From NCBI GenBank assembly GCA_025175895.1, contig CM046000.1, forward strand, positions 97,200,753 through 97,264,752: 64,000 nucleotides of DNA. Reading direction: 5' to 3'. The DNA is from Wurfbainia villosa (Eukaryota > Streptophyta > Magnoliopsida > Zingiberales > Zingiberaceae). Under the pieces are notes generated by a model. That model searched no databases. It had not been told where the DNA came from and saw only the letters and a program-made list of their open reading frames with translations. Positions within the stretch are counted from its first letter, which is position 1. Each line of letters begins with the position of its first letter. Position numbers and translations under genes: made by a program. Positions 46,497-57,924 of this stretch are shown here, piece by piece.

Positions 46497-47385
46497 GTAC
46501 TTGCAAATTATATGTTCTTACTACTATCTCTTTAATTTCATTTTTATGGAACTAGTATAGGACATACCTGAGATATCATGCACCTATAGATTTAAGGAGC
46601 CAATACATCTCACAACACACAGGACTAATGTTTTTGTGTACTTAGCCACTTAGATGGGCGTGAGATGTTAGGACCTTACTCCTGGTTCCAGATGTAGAGC
46701 TAGTGCATCGCTATGAACCATGGAGTATAATCATACATACTAACCGACTCTGACCAGGACTGGTTGATCTTTCATATCAATCAAGTCAAATATGAGTCAA
46801 ACATTTTATAGATGAACTTATTTTCAGGATATTATTTTCAAAATAATGTGGAACATGCTTGGACTCTAAAATTAAAACTTATGTTTTTTATTCCACACAC
46901 ACCCTCACTCTTTTCGATATATGACAAAAGGGGGAGAAAAAGGCCAAAGTCAAGGGATCATTCTTTTAGTTAACTTGAAAAAGGCCAAAGTTAAGGGATC
47001 ATTACTTAACTTTTAGTTAACTTGTTCAAAAAGGTAATTTATTTAACTTTAAGTTAACTTGTCAACAAAATGGAAGTAAAGGCCAAGATTAAGAAGTCAA
47101 TTTTTTGATTTCTTAACTTAAAAAATTATTTTAAACCCTATGGCCAATATTAAGTGATTTCGGTTACTTAATTCTTTTTTAGTAGCAAATATCAAGGGGG
47201 AGAGTTAAAACTCTTTCTCAAGTACTCACCCTCGGTCAAGGGGGAGGATTCCTCAAGGGGGAGCTATTGAAAAAGAGTTTTTATATACTCCTGCACATTC
47301 ATGCATATCTCTTACTCAGTTTACTTAATGCACTTAATTTATTAACTTTGTATGTGGGTTTGCCATAAATCAAAAAGGGGGATAT
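46497..47385 (+). other. SIRE-D 3' region with repeated polypurine tracts
   Basis: No env-like ORF is left. Purine tracts AAAAGGGGGAGAAAAAGG (46926), AAGGGGGAGAG (47194), CAAGGGGGAGG (47237), CAAGGGGGAGC (47253) and the one at the LTR boundary AAAAAGGGGGA (47372) recur. A duplication of AAAGTTAAGGGATCATT-like text lies at about 46950-47000. Multiple purine tracts upstream of the 3' LTR are a described Sirevirus feature. Confidence 0.7.
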
Positions 47386-48511
47386 TGTTGGTGCAGTAGA
47401 CACCTAAGTCGAACCTGGGTTTTGATTATAGCAAACGATACAAAGTTAAGCTCATATCGTTATCTCACGAGCTGAATCGAGTGTGCAGAAGATTGATATA
47501 GCTGGAGCTGAAGGCTAGCGACACCCGGAGGAAGCCGCGGTGGTCGGGCGACACTCGAGTGACTTCGGAGGGAGCCGAAGGAATCGAGTGGAAGGCTGGA
47601 AGCAAAAGCAACACGTAAGTATCGAGGTAAGCTCGTGTGTGCGAGCGTAAGTGAGGTCGTATCCTCCTTACGGGGATGATCTTAAGCGTAGATCCGACCA
47701 GAGACATCCCATCGATGGTCCAGGTCGAGATTGGACGGTCGAAGGCCGTCGAAATAATGTTTTCTTTGAGCTAACTTTGCCCTGCAGCTAGCATCACGAT
47801 CATTGCCCGAGGAGGACTCATTGCCGTCCAAAGCGATCGCCAAAGGTCGGACTCGTGATCGCGCCATCACGATCGTGATTATGGCCATCAGTCGACTGAT
47901 GGTCAATGATTAGATTCGAGGAGTCAAGGCTTATCACCCCATTTCAAGGAGATTGGTGCTCAATTTTGATTGGCTAGGGTTCCTCTCGAAAAGGGGATCA
48001 AAGGCTATAAAAGGAGGGCTTGTCTTAGGGTTTTTCATCAATTAAAAAGCTTCCAAGTGCTTCCGATATGCTCCAACTCTCCGACATCCCTACGACGAAG
48101 CGCTGCCGAGACAATGACTAGAGCTTCAACCTCCATCCTTTGAAGTCGTCGGTAACGAAAGTTTGAATCATATTTCAGTTTATAAGTTGTTCTTATTTTG
48201 AGCTTTAAATCATATCAAGGAGAGGGGGAGTGTCCCTCTACCTTGAGCTTTTATCATCTTGTGTATCCGTCTAACTCCTACCTCCAACGAGGAGGAGCTT
48301 TCTAGTAGTTTGCCCTCCGTACGTGGTCAAGGACCACTAGGGCCTTGGAGTAGTAGCCTTCGGCTATGAACCAAGTAAAACTCTTGTGTCTATTGTCTCT
48401 TTTATTTTTTGTTTATCTTTCCGCTGCATATAAGTTTTTTTTTAAAACGAATTCGTACGAAAAATTTCTATCGCTATTCACCCCCCCTCTAGCGATCCGA
48501 TCGATCCAACA
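47386..48511 (+). mobile_element. SIRE-D 3' LTR (1126 bp)
   Basis: TGTTGGTGCAG ... GATCCAACA, followed by ACTGT. TATA box at 48006. It contains one CATCAGTCGACTGATG palindrome (47886) where the 5' LTR has CATCGATCGTGATG. Confidence 0.92.
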
Positions 48512-49265
48512 ACTGTATATCCTGGAGCAGCCCATTCCGAAGGCACCTCCTGCCACTGCCTCACGAGCTGACAAAGATGCTTACAAGAAGCATCAAGATG
48601 ATGCATCAGATGTGTCATGTCTAATGCTCGTGACCATGAACTATGAACTTCAGAAGTAACATGAGTTCATGATTGCTTATGATATGGTTGAACATCTTCG
48701 TCAACTATATCAAGGACAAGTGAGGCACGAGAGATATGAAGTCTCTAAGGCATTGTTTGGTTCCAAAATGCAAGATGGGACTCCCGTTGGTCCATATGTA
48801 CTCAAGATGATTGGGTACGTAGAAAACCTACAAAGATTGGGATTCCCCCTTGGCCAAGAGCTCGCTACTGACTTGATCTTGCTGTCTTTGCCACAAAGCT
48901 ACAATCAATTTGTCATGAATTACAACATGAATGAAATTGATAAGCCACTGCCTGAGATGCTCAGCATGTTGAGAACTGCTGAGCTCAACCTTAAGAAGGG
49001 AAAATCTGATGCCATTTTGATGGTGCAAAAGAAGAAAGACAAGGGAAAGCCTAAAGGTAAGGGAAAGTCCCAAGTCAAGGGCAAAGGCAAGGAACTGAAA
49101 CCCAAAGGAGGGGTGGCCAAGGAAGGGGCTTGCTTCCATTGCAAGGAAGCTGGACACTGGAAGCATAACTGCAAGGCATACCTGGAAGATCTTAAGAAGA
49201 AGAGAAGTGAGACTTCTACTTCAGGTATAAATGTTATAGAAGTCAATCTATCTATTTCTTCATAA

Positions 49266-52200
49266 TGGGTATTAGATACTGGATGTGCATCTCACATTTG
49301 TATCAATGTGCAAGCGCTGAGAAATAGAAGGGCATTGACAAAGGGTGAGGTGGACCTACGAGTAGGCAATGGAGCAAGGGTTGCTGTTGTTGTTGTAGGA
49401 ACTTATGATCTATCTCTGCCCTCTGGGCTTGTACTAGAATTAGATGAATGTTGTTATGTGTCTGCCTTAACTAAGAACATCATTTCAGTTTCTTGTTTGG
49501 ACAAGAAAGGATTTACATTTATAATAAAGAACAAATGTTGTTCAGTTTATTTAAATGATATATTCTATTGTAGTGCACCTCTAATGAATGGACTCTACTT
49601 TCTAGACTTAGAGAACCCTATCTATAACATAAGTACCAAAAGGTTCAAGTCAAATGAGTTGAACCAAACCTATCTCTGGCATTGTCGCTTAGGTCACATA
49701 AATGAGAGTCGCTTATCTCAGCTCCATAAGGATGGGCTGCTAGACTCATTTGATTTTGAATAATATGAGACATGCGAGTCTTGCCTTTTAGGCAAGATGA
49801 CCAAGACTCTTTAGTGGACACAGCGAAAGAGCAACGGACTTGTTAGGACTTATACATAGTGATGTATGTGGCCCTTTCAATGTTACTGCTAGAGGCGGTT
49901 ACAGGTACTTCATTACATTTACTGATGACTTCAGTAGATATTATTATGTGTATCTCATGACACATAAATCAGAATCCTTTGAAAAGTTCAAAGAATTCAA
50001 GAATGAAGTACAAAACCAGCTTAGCAAGAGTATTAAGATACTTCGATCAGATCGAGGTGGTGAATACCTTAGCCATGAGTTTCGTGACTATCTAGCTGAG
50101 TGTGAGATTCTATCCCAACTCACTCCTCCTGGAACACCACAGTGGAATGGTGTATCCGAAAGGAGGAATTATACCCTATTAAATATGATACGATCTATGA
50201 TGAGTCACACAGATCTTTCTATATCCTTTTAAGGATATGCTCTAGACACAGCAACCTTTATCCTTAACCGTGTACCATCCAAGGCTGTGATAAAGACACC
50301 ATATACGATATGGATAGGGAGAAATCCCAAGATGTCTTTCATGAGGATTTGGGGTTGTGAGGCTTACGTTCGACGTCAAGTCTCAGACAAACTGGGACCC
50401 AAATCCGATATGTGCTATTTTGTTGGATATCCCAAGGACACAAAGAGATATTACTTCTACATTCCCAGTCAACACAAAGTGTTTGTGGCAAAGACTGGGT
50501 TTTTCTAGAAAGGGATTTTGTTTCTAGAAAAATTAGTGGGAGTACCTTCGATCTTGAAGAAATTCAAGATAAGGACCATAGCACCGAGACCTTGATGGAG
50601 GTTGAACAGGAACCACAAAGTATTATGGCTGATGAGATTGTTGCATAAAGAGTTGTGGAACAACCACCTGTTCAGGTAGACCTACCTCTTCGCAGGTCTG
50701 ATAGGGTACGTCATCAGCCTGAGAGATACTCATTTCTCTTGTCTGACCATGATGATGTTATGCTCATTGAGAATGAGCCTACCTCCTATCAGGAAATTGT
50801 GATGAGCCCAGATTCTGAGAAATGGCTAGAGGCCATGAGATCTGAGATGGAATCCATGTACACTAATCAAGTATGGAATTTGGTTGATCCACCTGAAGGG
50901 GTCAAACCCATTGGGTGTAAGTGGGTCTTTAGGAGAAAGGTTGACATTGATAGACTTATGCATACCTATAAGGGTCGATTGGTGGCTAAAGGTTTCAAGC
51001 AAATTCATGGTATTGACTATGATGAAACCTTTTCTCCAGTGGTGATGTTTAAGTCCATTCGGATCTTGCTTGCTATTGTAACATACCATGATTATGAGAT
51101 TTGGCAGATGGATGTCAAAATTGCGTTTCTGAAAGGAAACTTACTCGAGGATGTGTACATGACACAACCTGAGGGTTTTGAAGATCCACAACATACTGGG
51201 AAAGTATGCAAGCTGCAAATGTCCATTTATAGGCTAAAGCAAGCTTCTCAGAGCTGAAATCTTCGATTCGATGATGCGATCAAACAGTTTGATTTCATCA
51301 AGAATGAAGATGAACCCTGTGTCAACAAGAGGGTTAATGGGAACACAGTTATCTTCCTTGTATTGTATGTGGATGACATACTACTCATTGGGAATGACAT
51401 CCCTTCACTACAGTCTGTGAAGACTTAGCTGGGGACGTGCTTCTCAATGAACGACTTAGGTGAAGCAGCCTGTATTCTAGGTATCAAGATCTATAGAGAT
51501 AGATCTAAGAGATTGCTTGGCCTAAGTCAGAGTACATACATTGACACGATATTACTATGGTTTGCCATGCAGAATTCCAAGAAGGGACTTCTACCGATGT
51601 CACATGGTGTGAGTCTTTCGAAGACTCAAAGTCCCTCTTCTAGAGAGGAGAGAGACCGCATGGATAAGATCCCTTACGCATCTGCTATAGGATCTATTAT
51701 GTACGCCATGTTGTGTACTCGTTCTGATGTCTCGTATGCTTTGAGCATGACGAATAGATACCAGTCAGATCCAGGTGAGCGTCACTGGATAACAGTCAAG
51801 AATATTCTTAAGTACTTGAGAAGGACTAAAGAATATTTCTTGATATTTGGAGGTGATGAGGAGCTAGCTGTAAAGGGTTACAGTGATGTCAGCTTCCAAA
51901 CTGACCAGGATGATTATAGATTGCAGTCAGGGTTCGTGTTTTGCTTGAATGGTGGCGTTGTGAGATGGAAGAGTTCGAAGCAGGACACAGTTGCTGATTC
52001 TACAATAGAAGCCGAATATATTGCTGCATCTGAGGCAGCAAAGGAGGCAGTTTGGATTCGCAAGTTCATTACTGAGCTTGGGGTGGTTCCTAGCATAGCA
52101 GATCCCATAGAGCTCTATTGTGACAACAATGGAGAAATTGCACAGGCTAAGGAACCTCGCTCACACCAGTGGACCAAACACATACTACGACGCTTCCATC

Positions 52201-52355
52201 TCATTCGAGAGATTATCGATAGAGGAGATGTGAAGATTTGCAGAGTACCCACAGAGGCTAACATCGCAGATCCCTTGACCAATGCTTTGGCACAGAAAAA
52301 GCATGATGGTCACACTAGGTTATTGAGTATTAGATACTACGGTGATTGGCACTAG
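49266..52355 (+). pseudogene. COPIA-C pol, disabled
   Basis: Protease core VLDTGCASHIC (49269), gag-pre-integrase YLWHCRLGHI, integrase (IHSDVCGPF, SDRGGEYLS), RT with LYVDDILLIGND (about 51365) and RNase H ending GDWH before TAG 52353. Breaks include TAA 49761, a frameshift near 49805, TAA 50230, a frameshift near 50508, TAA at 50646, TGA 51255 and TAG 51426. The last two stand where Trp is expected. The RT catalytic YVDD is intact, but the 'K-S-S-K-Q' and neighbouring RNase H residues carry substitutions. It cannot make a functional polyprotein. Confidence 0.88.
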
Positions 52356-52369
52356 TGCTAGTGGGAGAT

Positions 52370-54177
52370 TATTAGTGAAAGCCCTAGAGCCATTCATGTA
52401 ATGATTGTTGTATGGACTTTATTGTATCGTATTCTTATTTATAAAGGCATGGTTATTATATTTACTTGTATTGGTGCCAAATAACTAAATATAATAATGT
52501 CCTTGAGTAGTAGGTTCTTATCTATATTAATCAATTGGTTGAATCGATAATGAGATGATATAGAGAACACTACTCTTAATCATTCCTAGTCAAGTATTAA
52601 CATTCAGGGACAATGTTAATGCGTAGAGACTAGCATGTAGGTCAACACGATGACTTGATCTCACAAGTCATGGATATGAGATATCAAGTTGACACATGGG
52701 TATGCATTGGAGAATGTATACTGAATGACCCGCCATGAGAAAGTATCATGGATCGTTATATGAGTGTCATATACTTTCTTATGTGGCTATTAGTATGACT
52801 ATTAGTCCTTAGACTTGAAGTCACCATGGTTCCCTACATAAGGAGTTGCATACTTTGGCTTCGTCAAACGTTACCCGTAAATGGGTGGACTATAAAGGCG
52901 ATTACTGGGTATGTAATAAATTATGCGGAGGGATGTAAGTGATATAGATGAGATCTATTCCTCCTATATGACGGGAGTGACATCGTTATTCTTGATAGAG
53001 TGAGACCATGAAGTGCATGACCATGCGCAAATGAGTCAATATAAGATATTGAGCTCATTTGATTACAGTGAGTCTACTTGGAGTTCAAGATATAGATTGT
53101 ACCGAGGATGACACGGTCTATGCCTCAATTGGTCAATCTAGATGTCAAGGATAGAGGGACATTGTCACATATTGTGAGAGCCACAATTAGTAGTCGCAAA
53201 GGTGATGTTGGAGCTCAACATTCTTGTAACTTGGGTAGCAATGATGTGTTGCTAGATACCGCTCATTGCTTATGTTCCTAAATCGGTTTAGGGACATTGC
53301 CAACGTTACAAGAACCTATAGGGTCACACACAAAGGGCAATTAGATGGAGATTAGGTTCATATGATGAACCATGAGGATTAGGTTCATGGGATGAACCAA
53401 ATTGGATTAAGAGTAATCCAAATTAGACTAATTGAGTTGGACTCAATTTGATTCAAGTGTTGAATGAGTCTAATTTAGATTTGATTCATCAAATCAATTT
53501 AAATTAATGAATAGAGATTCATTAAATTAAATTGACTTGAATCAAATGGTTGGATTTGATCAACCATGGGAGATAAGAGGTCAAGTTTGACTTGACTTGA
53601 GAGGAAAGATGAAAGGTCAAGTTTGACTTGACCAAATGTCATGTCATGATGATGACTTGGCATGACGGCATCATCATTGACTTATCATGTGGTGTCACCT
53701 CATGAGGGAGACCAAAAACCATTGGCTCTTGGAGTTACATGCATGCATGTAACCCCCCAAGTCATGAAGTGGCCGGTCACTCCATTTGATGGATGAATTC
53801 ATTTTTGTGAGTTACTAGAACTTCATCTTCTTCCTTGGATCATCCTCTCAAGCTCCCCTCTCCTCTTTGGCCGAACCATCCATAGGGTGCTAGCACACTC
53901 AAGGGTGTGTTTTCTCCACCTATTGCTTGTGTGGATACCAATAGAGGAGTATGTACTTGATGCTCTTGAGTTCCGGTGAAGCTTTTGGACGAGAGGGATT
54001 TGCGAAGGGCGTCGCATCGAGGGTAATGATCTCACCTTCAAGATCTAAGGTAGATCTAGGGTTTTTAGTAAACACATACATGTTTTAGTTTTAATACATC
54101 TTCGCACGGATCCGTGGCCGGACTTTCAGGATTTTCGCAATGCAAAAAATGATTTTTACGGCTCGGAAAGTCCAACA
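52370..54177 (+). mobile_element. COPIA-C 3' LTR (1808 bp)
   Basis: It follows a GTGGGAGA purine tract (52361-52368). It starts TATTAGTGAAAG, the expected TG having become TA, and ends GTCCAACA. Confidence 0.88.
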
Positions 54178-55103
54178 ACAATAATAGTTCAAGAGCGATT
54201 AGTGGCATCAAATACAGATTTAAATATGTGGTGTTAGAGAAATATTTATTGTACGCATGAGTTTTATTTTATTTTATAGGAGATTATTTTAATGTTTTGA
54301 ATCTGTAATTTCTATATTGTAGGATGATAATTTTATCATTGTGTCAAAAATTTTGATACAGGAAGATAAGACCAAAAGGTTCTTAGAATTTTAGTTAGTA
54401 CGAGTTGGATGATTTTGCAATGCTTCTCCTTGTGGCTGCACAGTACGTAGGTGAGATAGATATCGTCTTGATTCATAAGAGGGATTCGAATGGGATTCCG
54501 CACTGCTGCAAATTGGTGTCGGTGAATCTTTGCAAGTAGTTGACAACAGCGAGAGAATCTTTTCTTCTTCTTTTTTTTTTGTCAGCACTTTCTTTTCTCC
54601 CTCGTAATCTGAAATGTCAATGCAAAACCACATTATAGATAATGACTGATTCACTGACTCAAAAAATAGGGCCACTTACTTGAGAGATGCCGCTTTATTT
54701 GATCAGGTCTGGAGACACAAATCTTATGATCACCCGACACATGGAACAGGCTGAGTACGTCGATGTTTGTTGTTTTTTTAATTTACGGGCACCAAGTATC
54801 TAAGTCAAAGAAGATAATCGGTCAAGTCCCATAAATTTTTAACAAAATATTAAATAATTTTTAAACGACATATGCTCTATTGATCACCAAGATAAATCAG
54901 AAAAATATTCACAGCTCAACAGTTAAGTTTAACAATGCGGTCGTGTCGTCTCTGTAAGATAGGTCCGACGTTGAAAATGTATTCCATCTGAAAAGATAAA
55001 CTTCAATTTACACCTGGCTAAAAATCGACTATACAATTTTTTTTTTTAAATTCAGAGTCGAATTTGACCAAGCAGAGAAAATTTATTGCTCTAGCATGTG
55101 AGA
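54178..55103. other. Unique-looking DNA between COPIA-C and the Gypsy LTR
   Basis: AT-rich. A minus-strand frame of 94 codons (54391-54675) has no recognisable domain and low-complexity Lys/Glu text from a T-rich tract, so it is not called. No TE signature was seen. It is the right flank of the genic island interrupted by COPIA-C. Confidence 0.45.
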
Positions 55104-55567
55104 TGTCACGCTCTGAGAGTATGCCTAGCTAAAAAATGGATAACATTTCTCCTGTACGTGACATAATATCCTGTTCATACAAGACCTTTCGGCCACAATC
55201 ATACAACATATACATATATGTACCAAAATCACAGTGGAAATCATTGGATAGAGTAAAAGAACTCGACATCACTGTATACCGGTATGACTAATCACAACAT
55301 AAAGAAAGTATCATCAAAATCCGAATCAATAAGTGCGTACATTAACAAAAGTCCAACACTACAATCCACCATATGAACCCAAGGTCATATCAAGAGATAC
55401 ACGGAAAAACTCAAACTCAAGACCCTCGGATGTGAGATGAGATGATGTCAGTCAGTGATGCTCCAAGCCTATCACGAAGTCGGCTACCTGTTATCTGGAC
55501 GACAAGAAACCCAGAGTCTATGATGGTGAGTATAAAACTCAGCGGTAATAAAAACACAAATGCATGC

Positions 55568-55570
<3 letters not shown>

Positions 55571-55618
<48 letters not shown>
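55571..55618. repeat. (AT)n microsatellite
   Basis: 24 AT dinucleotides within Gypsy LTR copy 3; the opposite-strand ORFs here are products of the repeat. Confidence 0.95.
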
Positions 55619-55621
<3 letters not shown>

Positions 55622-56074
55622 ATGATCAACAATATACTGTCTAGAGGTATAACAGATATACACCAGTATGATATATCTATTGTATAACCAACTGATCAAC
55701 TAATAACAACATAAGGTACTGACATACTTGAAGATCGACAATGATAAAACTCATACAACTTGAGTATAAGTACCATAATACAACACTTACAATATGGTAG
55801 AGTAAATACTAACTCTGTAATCAACAAAACCACCATACTAACATTCTATGTCAAGTACACAATGCACCGGGTCCATCCCATATCACATCAGGATACTAGT
55901 CAAAGGTATACAACAGTCTGACCAACTCAACACCGGTAATCCACACACGACCATATAGAATATGCAAGTAAAATACAAGATGATGTACAATCAAATGCAG
56001 CAAGCATAACTCAAACAAATACAACAACACAACAATCATATATATAGACTATATCTATATATACTCTCATCACA

Positions 56075-56078
<4 letters not shown>

Positions 56079-56136
<58 letters not shown>
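56079..56136. repeat. (TA)n microsatellite
   Basis: 29 TA dinucleotides within Gypsy LTR copy 3, at a site where copies 1 and 2 have only ATACATATATAT. Confidence 0.95.
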
Positions 56137-56137
<1 letters not shown>

Positions 56138-56521
56138 CGCCATCAACTACGGCAATGCATATGCATGGTCATGCCTGCGCACCCTACTCGCTACCACGAC
56201 CCCAGTGTGACATAGGTGACACGATATGACAACTGTCCTAACTCACCAACAACCACTGCTCTTGAGTGACCGAGTGTGCAGTATGAACAAGTAGCAATAA
56301 GCTAAAAAGTTGTAGGCTACACAACGAGAGTCCTTTCTACTGGCCACTCCGACTGTCATTACCTATGAATGGTCGAGTGTCACGCACCCAGGACAACTGA
56401 CGCTACTCCAACAACCACTATCAGTAGTGGGGCGAGTGCGACACAACAAATACTCTGCCCTCATACCAGTTACTCCTCCATGAGTAACCTGGGTGACAGG
56501 ATGACTACCGACCCTCTCAAC

Positions 56522-57924
56522 TGTTAGGATCTTTGTAACGGCTAGAGGGGGGTGAATAACGTTTGATCGTTCGTAGATGGAATTTGCTCTCGTTTGTTTC
56601 TACAATTTCATTAGCGCAGCGGAAATAGAAATGTAATAACGATAACGAAATGCACAACACGCTAACACAAGGATATAACGTGGTTCGGAACCACACGATT
56701 CCTACTCCACGGATCGAGCTCTACGAGCTCTAGTGATGCACATGCAACCACTAATAAACACTCCTTCTCGAAACAATCCGGAGGCGGAGAAACCTTGTAC
56801 AATAATGATTACAACAATAATCAAATGAATACAAGCAAATACAATGAAATACAAATGCAAGTAAAGGAAAAACACTTTACAAGAGCTTTGGATTGCTTGA
56901 TCTTTGATTGCCTTGAACTAGCTTTGAAGGACTGGAAAGCACCAACTGTCCCCTTCAATTTCGCTCAAGAAAATCGCTATCTTTTCCTCCATCACGAGCT
57001 CCTTTTATAGCTTCAACCTGTCGAAAGGTCGATCGATCGACCGCCGACCATCGATCGATCACACCGCTCGTGAGACAACGGTGTAATCCACGCCGAAAAA
57101 TCCAACGGTTAGATATCGCTTGGTGATCATGAGCATCACCGATCGATGAGCCATCACCGATCGCCGCCGCAGCCGGCCGAGTGAGACTCCATTCTGCGGG
57201 TCGGTAATCGAGCACCGGGCCGATCGATCACACGATCACGATCGCTGAGCCATTAGTCGACTGCCCACCTCTGGCAGTCGACTGCTAGACCACTTCCCGC
57301 AGTCAAACCCTAGTTGACTTGGTCTAGTCGACTGTCACATGGCACCAGTTGACTGGCACACCTCAAACATGAGGTTTTAGCCCAAGTATGGTGCCCCCAT
57401 ACTTGCTAGACCACCCTTAGCCTAGACCTAAGCCTTCTAGCCACCTCCATCAGCCTCACGCCTCTCGGATCCCTCCAAGTCATCCATGACTTGTTCATCC
57501 ATCGCGTTAGCCTTCAGGTGCTTCCATCGGCTATGTCATGCTAACGGTGTCTACACCGCCAAGGCACATTGGACTTACGCCACCAAGACTCCGCTTGGAC
57601 TTTACGTCGCCAACCATTGGACTTATGCTGCCAAGGCTCCCGCTTGGACTTAACGCAGCCAATATCAAACCCCTTGGACTTCTCATGCCAAGACTCAAGC
57701 TTGGACTTTCCATGCCAACTCATGTTGGACTTTCCATTGCCAAGAACCATGCTTGGACTTTACCAAATGCCAAGTGTCCCACTTGGACTTCCCATGCCAA
57801 GTACTTAAGACTTGGACTTTCCCATGACAATTACATTGTCATATGTTTTTGTCGAAATATCAAAACATCACTCGAGTCAAACTCGAGTCCTGGTCAATCG
57901 TGATCTGGGCCGATTGCACCAACA
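56522..57924 (-). mobile_element. Element E left LTR (3' LTR, 1403 bp)
   Basis: TGTTAGGATC ... GCACCAACA. The outer 480 bp and inner 570 bp are about 98% identical by eye to the right LTR. The block 57015-57300 is strongly different. The CTTGGACTT array lies at 57555-57825; ORFs there on both strands (57531-57903) are array read-through. Confidence 0.9.

Larger units (their letters stand above)
40017..48511 (+). mobile_element. SIRE-D, full-length Sirevirus-type Copia (8.5 kb)
   Basis: LTRs at 40017-41108 and 47386-48511, primer site, gag, pol, and an A/G-rich 3' region with several purine tracts. A perfect 5-bp TSD ACTGT lies at 40012-40016 and 48512-48516. It is inserted in COPIA-C gag. 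The gag type, the CTATTCACCCCCCTCTAGC motif in the LTR and the repeated AAGGGGGAG tracts are Sirevirus (SIRE/Maximus) traits. Confidence 0.92.
39893..49265 (+). pseudogene. COPIA-C gag, split by SIRE-D
   Basis: It starts at ATG 39893 and reads to 40016, where SIRE-D begins. After one copy of the ACTGT duplication is removed, the same frame continues at 48517. It reads KLNGANFLD then, past the insertion, ILEQPIPKAPPATASRADK, a UBN2-type Copia gag, followed by a Lys-rich linker and a CCHC knuckle CFHCKEAGHWKHNC (about 49132). Besides the insertion, it has stops at 39971 (TAG for Trp), 48657 (TAA for Gln) and 49263 (TAA, at the gag-protease boundary). The clean rejoining of the frame proves SIRE-D inserted into an existing gag. 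Confidence 0.85.
36373..54177 (+). mobile_element. COPIA-C, LTR retrotransposon with SIRE-D nested inside
   Basis: Two LTRs of about 1.8 kb (36373-38198 and 52370-54177), a Met-tRNA primer site and gag-pol between. Without SIRE-D the element is about 9.3 kb. Flanks ACAAC (36368-36372) and ACAAT (54178-54182) fit a TSD with one transition. The long LTR and long leader suggest an Angela/Tork-like Copia; this assignment is tentative. Confidence 0.88.

Noticed and set aside
54391..54675. 94-codon minus-strand ORF as a gene
   Set aside because: It contains low-complexity Lys/Glu text from a T-rich tract, with no recognised domain or promoter.
57531..57903. ORFs of 60-121 codons repeated in both LTRs of element E
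   Set aside because: They recur because LTRs are duplicates and because the tandem array lacks stops; their peptide text is repeat read-through.
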